Assembly: GCA_041167675.1 (NCBI GenBank) | Contig: JBEEIB010000516.1 | Location: forward strand, 1 to 8,200 | Reading direction: 5' to 3' | DNA: 8,200 nt | DNA from: DASTDH01 sp041167675 | GTDB lineage: Bacteria; Verrucomicrobiota; Verrucomicrobiia; Chthoniobacterales; JAFAMB01 | Part shown: positions 5,657-8,200 of the stretch, piece by piece | Numbering within the stretch: the stretch's first letter is position 1 | Layout of the letters: the number at the start of each line of letters is the position of its first letter | Translations under genes and position numbers: made by a program | Notes under the pieces: generated by a model | Seen by the model: only the letters and a program-made list of their open reading frames with translations | Databases searched by the model: none | Told to the model about the DNA's origin: nothing

Positions 5657-5713
5657 TCGAACTATTGGTTGACTTGGGACTGGATGCCGGATTAGTTCGA
5701 CGAATATCGAACT
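5657..5713. promoter_or_regulatory. Divergent control region with three TCGAAC half-sites
   Basis: Between the ArsR-type and alkene reductase genes the half-site TCGAAC occurs three times: 5657-5662 forward, 5695-5700 reversed (GTTCGA) and 5707-5712 forward. The last two form a dyad with 7-bp perfect arms and a 6-bp spacer (5694-5713). The first and second form a perfect 8-bp inverted pair, TCGAACTA and TAGTTCGA, spaced by 28 bp. TTGACT at 5669-5674 could be a -35 box for the alkene reductase, but its -10 partner near 5691 is poor. Position and symmetry fit an ArsR operator; binding is inferred. Confidence 0.5.
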
Positions 5714-5744
5714 TTATCGATCGGTTGATAGCGAAATAAAGAGT

Positions 5745-6815
5745 ATGATCACATTGCAAGACCCAGTTCGGATCGGTGATTGGGACCTTCCCAACCGCGT
5801 AATTATGGCTCCGTTGACCCGTTGCCGAGCCAGCGAAGGCCGAGTCCCCAATGATCTAATGCGGGAATATTACCAGCAACGCGCCAGTGCCGGTTTGATT
5901 ATTTCCGAAGCGACTTCGATCTCTCCGATGGGCGTCGGGTATCCGAATACCCCGGGTATCTGGTCGAAAGAACAGGTCGCAGGCTGGCAACGCGTGACCG
6001 ATGGCGTCCACCACGCCGGAGGACGAATCATCCTGCAATTGTGGCACGTCGGTCGTATATCGGACCCGATATATCTTAATGGAGCTCTTCCCGTCGCGCC
6101 GAGCGCTATTGCGCCCGATGGACACGTTAGCATGGTTCGTCCTGAGAAGCCGTTCGTGACTCCTCGCGCTCTCAAGCTCGATGAAATTCCCGGTATTATT
6201 GCCGAGTACCGGAGAGGAGCCGAAAATGCGCTCGCGGCTGGCTTTGATGGAGTCGAGCTTCACGGTGCAAATGGTTACCTGCTGGATCAATTCCTTCAGG
6301 ACGTGAGCAATCATCGCGCGGATGAATATGGTGGATCGATTGAGAACCGCGCCCGGCTTATGCTCGAAGCTGTTGACGCTGCAGTTTCAGTATGGGGAGC
6401 GGCCCGGGTTGGTCTGCACCTCAACCCTCGTGCTGGCACGCATTCAATGGGCGACTCCAACAAACCGGCGACTTTCGGATACGTCGCTCGTGAAGTCGGT
6501 AAGCGTGGTATCGCGTTTATTTGCGCCCGCGAATCTTTAGAGGAACCGCGCCTCGAACCGGAACTGAAGAAGGCGTTTGGCGGTCCTGTAATTGCTAATG
6601 ATTCGTTTATCAGAGAAACCGGCGAACAGATCCTGGCCAACGGTGAAGCCGACGCGGTTGCTTATGGTCGAATTTTCATCGCCAATCCGGATCTTCCTCG
6701 ACGCTTCGCTTTGAATGCGCCGCTCAACGAGCCGGTTGCCGACACGTTCTACGGTTCCGGTCCGCGCGGTTACACCGATTATCCCTCCCTCGATCTGGAA
6801 GAGCAAGCAGCGTGA
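5745..6815 (+). CDS. Alkene reductase, Old Yellow Enzyme family (NemA-like)
   Basis: This 356-residue FMN-dependent TIM-barrel oxidoreductase is full length for the family and should reduce activated C=C bonds, such as enones, maleimides and nitro-olefins, with NAD(P)H in the cytosol. Family landmarks in order: the N-terminal barrel strand with APLTRCRA (22-29; T25 is the usual flavin-tuning position), ISEATSISPMGVGYPNTPGIW (53-73), QLWHVGR (98-104), ELHGANGYLLDQFL (171-184) with the substrate-binding pair H173/N176 and the proton-donor position Y178, NHRADEYGGSIENRARL (189-205), GIAFICARE (255-263), and YGRIFIANPDLPRRF (307-321) for FMN phosphate binding. The ATG at 5745 gives the normal N-terminus; only a weak AAAGAG precedes it closely. 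It ends with tandem TGA TGA codons. Divergent from an ArsR-type regulator, an arrangement often seen for this enzyme class. The physiological substrate is unknown. Confidence 0.95.
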   Translation: MITLQDPVRIGDWDLPNRVIMAPLTRCRASEGRVPNDLMREYYQQRASAGLIISEATSISPMGVGYPNTPGIWSKEQVAGWQRVTDGVHHAGGRIILQLWHVGRISDPIYLNGALPVAPSAIAPDGHVSMVRPEKPFVTPRALKLDEIPGIIAEYRRGAENALAAGFDGVELHGANGYLLDQFLQDVSNHRADEYGGSIENRARLMLEAVDAAVSVWGAARVGLHLNPRAGTHSMGDSNKPATFGYVAREVGKRGIAFICARESLEEPRLEPELKKAFGGPVIANDSFIRETGEQILANGEADAVAYGRIFIANPDLPRRFALNAPLNEPVADTFYGSGPRGYTDYPSLDLEEQAA

Positions 6816-6841
6816 TGATATGTGCAACCGATTCTGCGAAG

Positions 6842-6860
6842 GCAGGATCCGTGATCCTGC
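6842..6860. terminator. Hairpin 26 bp after the alkene reductase stop
   Basis: GCAGGATC and GATCCTGC form a perfect 8-bp stem around a CGT loop. Its location just past the stop suits transcript termination or 3'-end protection, but no T-run follows (AACAATTC), so it is not a canonical Rho-independent terminator. The stem and position are seen; the role is inferred. Confidence 0.4.
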
Positions 6861-6864
6861 AACA

Positions 6865-6878
6865 ATTCGCGATTCGCG
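6865..6878. repeat. Two-unit heptamer ATTCGCG
   Basis: ATTCGCG occurs twice in tandem right after the hairpin. The same heptamer is the first unit of the array at 3806-3847, so this may be a minimal or decayed member of that repeat family; two units alone could be chance. The rest of the gap to 7031 holds two perfect 10-bp palindromes (AAGGGCCCTT at 6944-6953 and AGCGGCCGCT at 6997-7006) and no supportable gene. Confidence 0.35.
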
Positions 6879-7031
6879 CTGCACCACTAATGGCGACTTA
6901 ATTTTCCCGGACAGGGTCGACGAATAGATTGATGAACGCGTAAAAGGGCCCTTGGTATGTGGACCTAACGGGACGCTACCGAAAAACTGGATCGACAGCG
7001 GCCGCTCAGATGCGTTCCTTGGAAACTGCAA

Positions 7032-7790
7032 ATGATCGAATCCAATCTGAGCGGTAAGACCGCAGTCATAACCGGGGCCAGCAAGGGATTAGTCAATGCA
7101 ATGGCCTTGTCGCTTGCTTCCGTAGGTGTAAACGTTGCACTCGTTTCGCGCGACATTGAGCAGTTGAACTTAGCGAAGCAAGCAGTCGAGAGCGTCGGTG
7201 GCCAGGCGCAAGTCTTCTCGGTCGACGTCTCGGAAGAGGATCAGGTCCGAAAGCTGGAACGTGACGTGGTTGCAGCTTTCGACGGTGTCGACATCTTGAT
7301 CAACAACGCTGGTATCAACCTGCGTAAGCAGTTGGTAGAATTCACGTTAGAAGAGTGGCATCATGTTCTCGATACCAATTTGACCAGCGTGTTTCTCATG
7401 TGCCGGTCGTTTGTGCCACACATGAAAGGTAAAGGCTACGGACGCATCATCAATCTGGCATCGATCATGAGTCACGTTTCGATTCCAGGTCGCTCGGCCT
7501 ACTCGGCAAGCAAATCTGCGTTGCTCGGCTTAACGCGTGCACTGGCCCTGGAACTCGCTGCCGAGGGCTTCACGGTAAATTGCATCAGCCCCGGACCGTT
7601 CGCCACTGAGATGAATACCACGTTGATTCAAAATCCAGAACTTAACCAGCAATTCCTTTCGAAAATCCCGGTCGGCCGCTGGGGGCGGGTGGAGGAAATT
7701 GGTCAGCTTGCCCTCTACTTATGCTCCGAAGCTGCAGGTTTCATCACTGGGACGGATATTCTCATCGATGGTGGGTGGACGGCGCAATAG
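7032..7790 (+). CDS. Classical SDR family NAD(P)-dependent oxidoreductase
   Basis: This 252-residue cytosolic dehydrogenase/reductase has the size and layout of the classical SDR family. Visible elements are the Rossmann cofactor motif TGASKGLV (14-21), D65 before VS, NNAG (91-94), and the tetrad N115, S144, Y157 and K161 (Y-S-A-S-K). Further marks are ISPGPFATEM (185-194) and the C-terminal GFITGTDILIDGGW (236-249). The overall pattern is like gluconate/glucose dehydrogenases and 3-oxoacyl-ACP reductase-like enzymes, but specificity cannot be assigned. One oddity: the third glycine of TGxxxGxG is Val21. The ATG at 7032 follows GGAAA at a suitable distance (7021-7025). It lies 216 bp after the alkene reductase on the same strand, separated by a hairpin and palindromes, so it probably has its own promoter. 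Confidence 0.92.
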   Translation: MIESNLSGKTAVITGASKGLVNAMALSLASVGVNVALVSRDIEQLNLAKQAVESVGGQAQVFSVDVSEEDQVRKLERDVVAAFDGVDILINNAGINLRKQLVEFTLEEWHHVLDTNLTSVFLMCRSFVPHMKGKGYGRIINLASIMSHVSIPGRSAYSASKSALLGLTRALALELAAEGFTVNCISPGPFATEMNTTLIQNPELNQQFLSKIPVGRWGRVEEIGQLALYLCSEAAGFITGTDILIDGGWTAQ

Positions 7791-7895
7791 CGCTTCCGAG
7801 GTGGGTCGGTAGCAAGACATAGGTATATTAAACTTTTCCCGCCAGCAAAATGGCCTCCGAGACAAAGCAAATGAAAGCAGCGAACCTCTAACGCG

Positions 7896-8200
7896 ATGCG
7901 CAAAAAGCTTTCGCAGCAAGTGAGCGTAGGCGAACAGCCGCGACCTTCGGACTTAGAAGAGCTGAAGAAGGATGGAGTAACTACCGTCGTTAACCTCCGC
8001 CTGGCTGAGGAAGACACTCCGTTGACCCCGGAGGAAGAGCGTGCGCTTGCGGAGAAACTTGGTCTTCAATATCATCACCTGCCGATTCCCTTGGATAAAC
8101 TCGATGCCGCTCAGGTCAAAGAGCTGCGCGAGATTCTCCGGAACAGCCAAGGGCCGGTTTACGTTCATTGTGGCATGGGTCAACGCGCATGCTCGTTTTC
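7896..8200 (+). CDS. DUF442/BLH-type protein tyrosine phosphatase-like protein, 3' end outside window
   Basis: The first 101 residues of a small phosphatase-like protein of the DUF442 (beta-lactamase hydrolase-like phosphatase) group are visible; the frame stays open to the window edge. It opens with the typical SQQVSVGEQPRPSDLEEL (6-23), then GVTTVVNLR (27-35), a charged EED...TPEEERALAEKLGL helix, YHHLPIPLDKLD (59-70), and the phosphatase loop VHCGMGQRA (90-98). That loop is the CX4R form (C92, R97) of this group rather than the CX5R of canonical tyrosine phosphatases, and both catalytic residues are present. It is probably cytosolic, as no signal peptide is seen. The ATG at 7896 lacks a clear ribosome binding site; a seven-codon ATG...TAA (7871-7891) ends just before it. 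The 105-bp gap after the SDR has only a weak TATATT-like box near 7824. Confidence 0.82.
   Translation, partial: MRKKLSQQVSVGEQPRPSDLEELKKDGVTTVVNLRLAEEDTPLTPEEERALAEKLGLQYHHLPIPLDKLDAAQVKELREILRNSQGPVYVHCGMGQRACSF

Overview
The window looks like chromosomal DNA of a free-living Gram-negative bacterium, most likely a soil member of the Verrucomicrobiota or a related phylum. The clues are a 'four helix bundle suffix domain' protein with a 9-bp tandem array at its 3' end, dispersed degenerate 7-bp repeats, weak or absent Shine-Dalgarno sequences, and roughly balanced base composition. This placement is inference from remembered family distributions; no rRNA or marker gene is present. No tRNA, rRNA, CRISPR array, insertion sequence or phage gene was seen.

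Layout. Bases 2-1873 hold two tandem genes for PRISE-type short-chain reductases (progesterone 5-beta-reductase/iridoid synthase-like); the first is cut by the window edge, and the second has lost the Tyr pair expected at the catalytic position. An AraC-family regulator follows on the same strand (2029-2916), preceded by an 18-bp palindrome. Next comes a four-helix-bundle (S23/IVS-like) protein with suffix domain (3072-3656). Its stop codon merges into a 12-unit 9-bp tandem array (about 3652-3777), followed by a 7-bp array (3806-3847). A secreted orphan protein follows (3860-4963), with a doubtful antisense secreted ORF overlapping its 3' end. A second 7-bp array (5285-5340) runs into the 3' end of a minus-strand ArsR regulator. 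ArsR is divergent from an Old Yellow Enzyme alkene reductase (5745-6815), and the shared gap carries three copies of one half-site. The window ends with a classical SDR dehydrogenase (7032-7790) and the start of a DUF442/BLH-type phosphatase (7896 to the edge).

How the genes may work together. The two PRISE enzymes and the Old Yellow Enzyme are both families that reduce activated C=C bonds using NAD(P)H (PRISE by hydride transfer, OYE through FMN). With an adjacent AraC regulator, a divergent ArsR regulator and a further SDR, the flanks look like a loose electrophile/enone-handling neighbourhood. The centre (about 2917-5340) differs: a four-helix-bundle gene, three repeat tracts and a lineage-restricted secreted protein. 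The most noteworthy structure is the physical fusion of the 9-bp array to the end of the four-helix-bundle gene, together with a dispersed 7-bp repeat family that touches gene ends.
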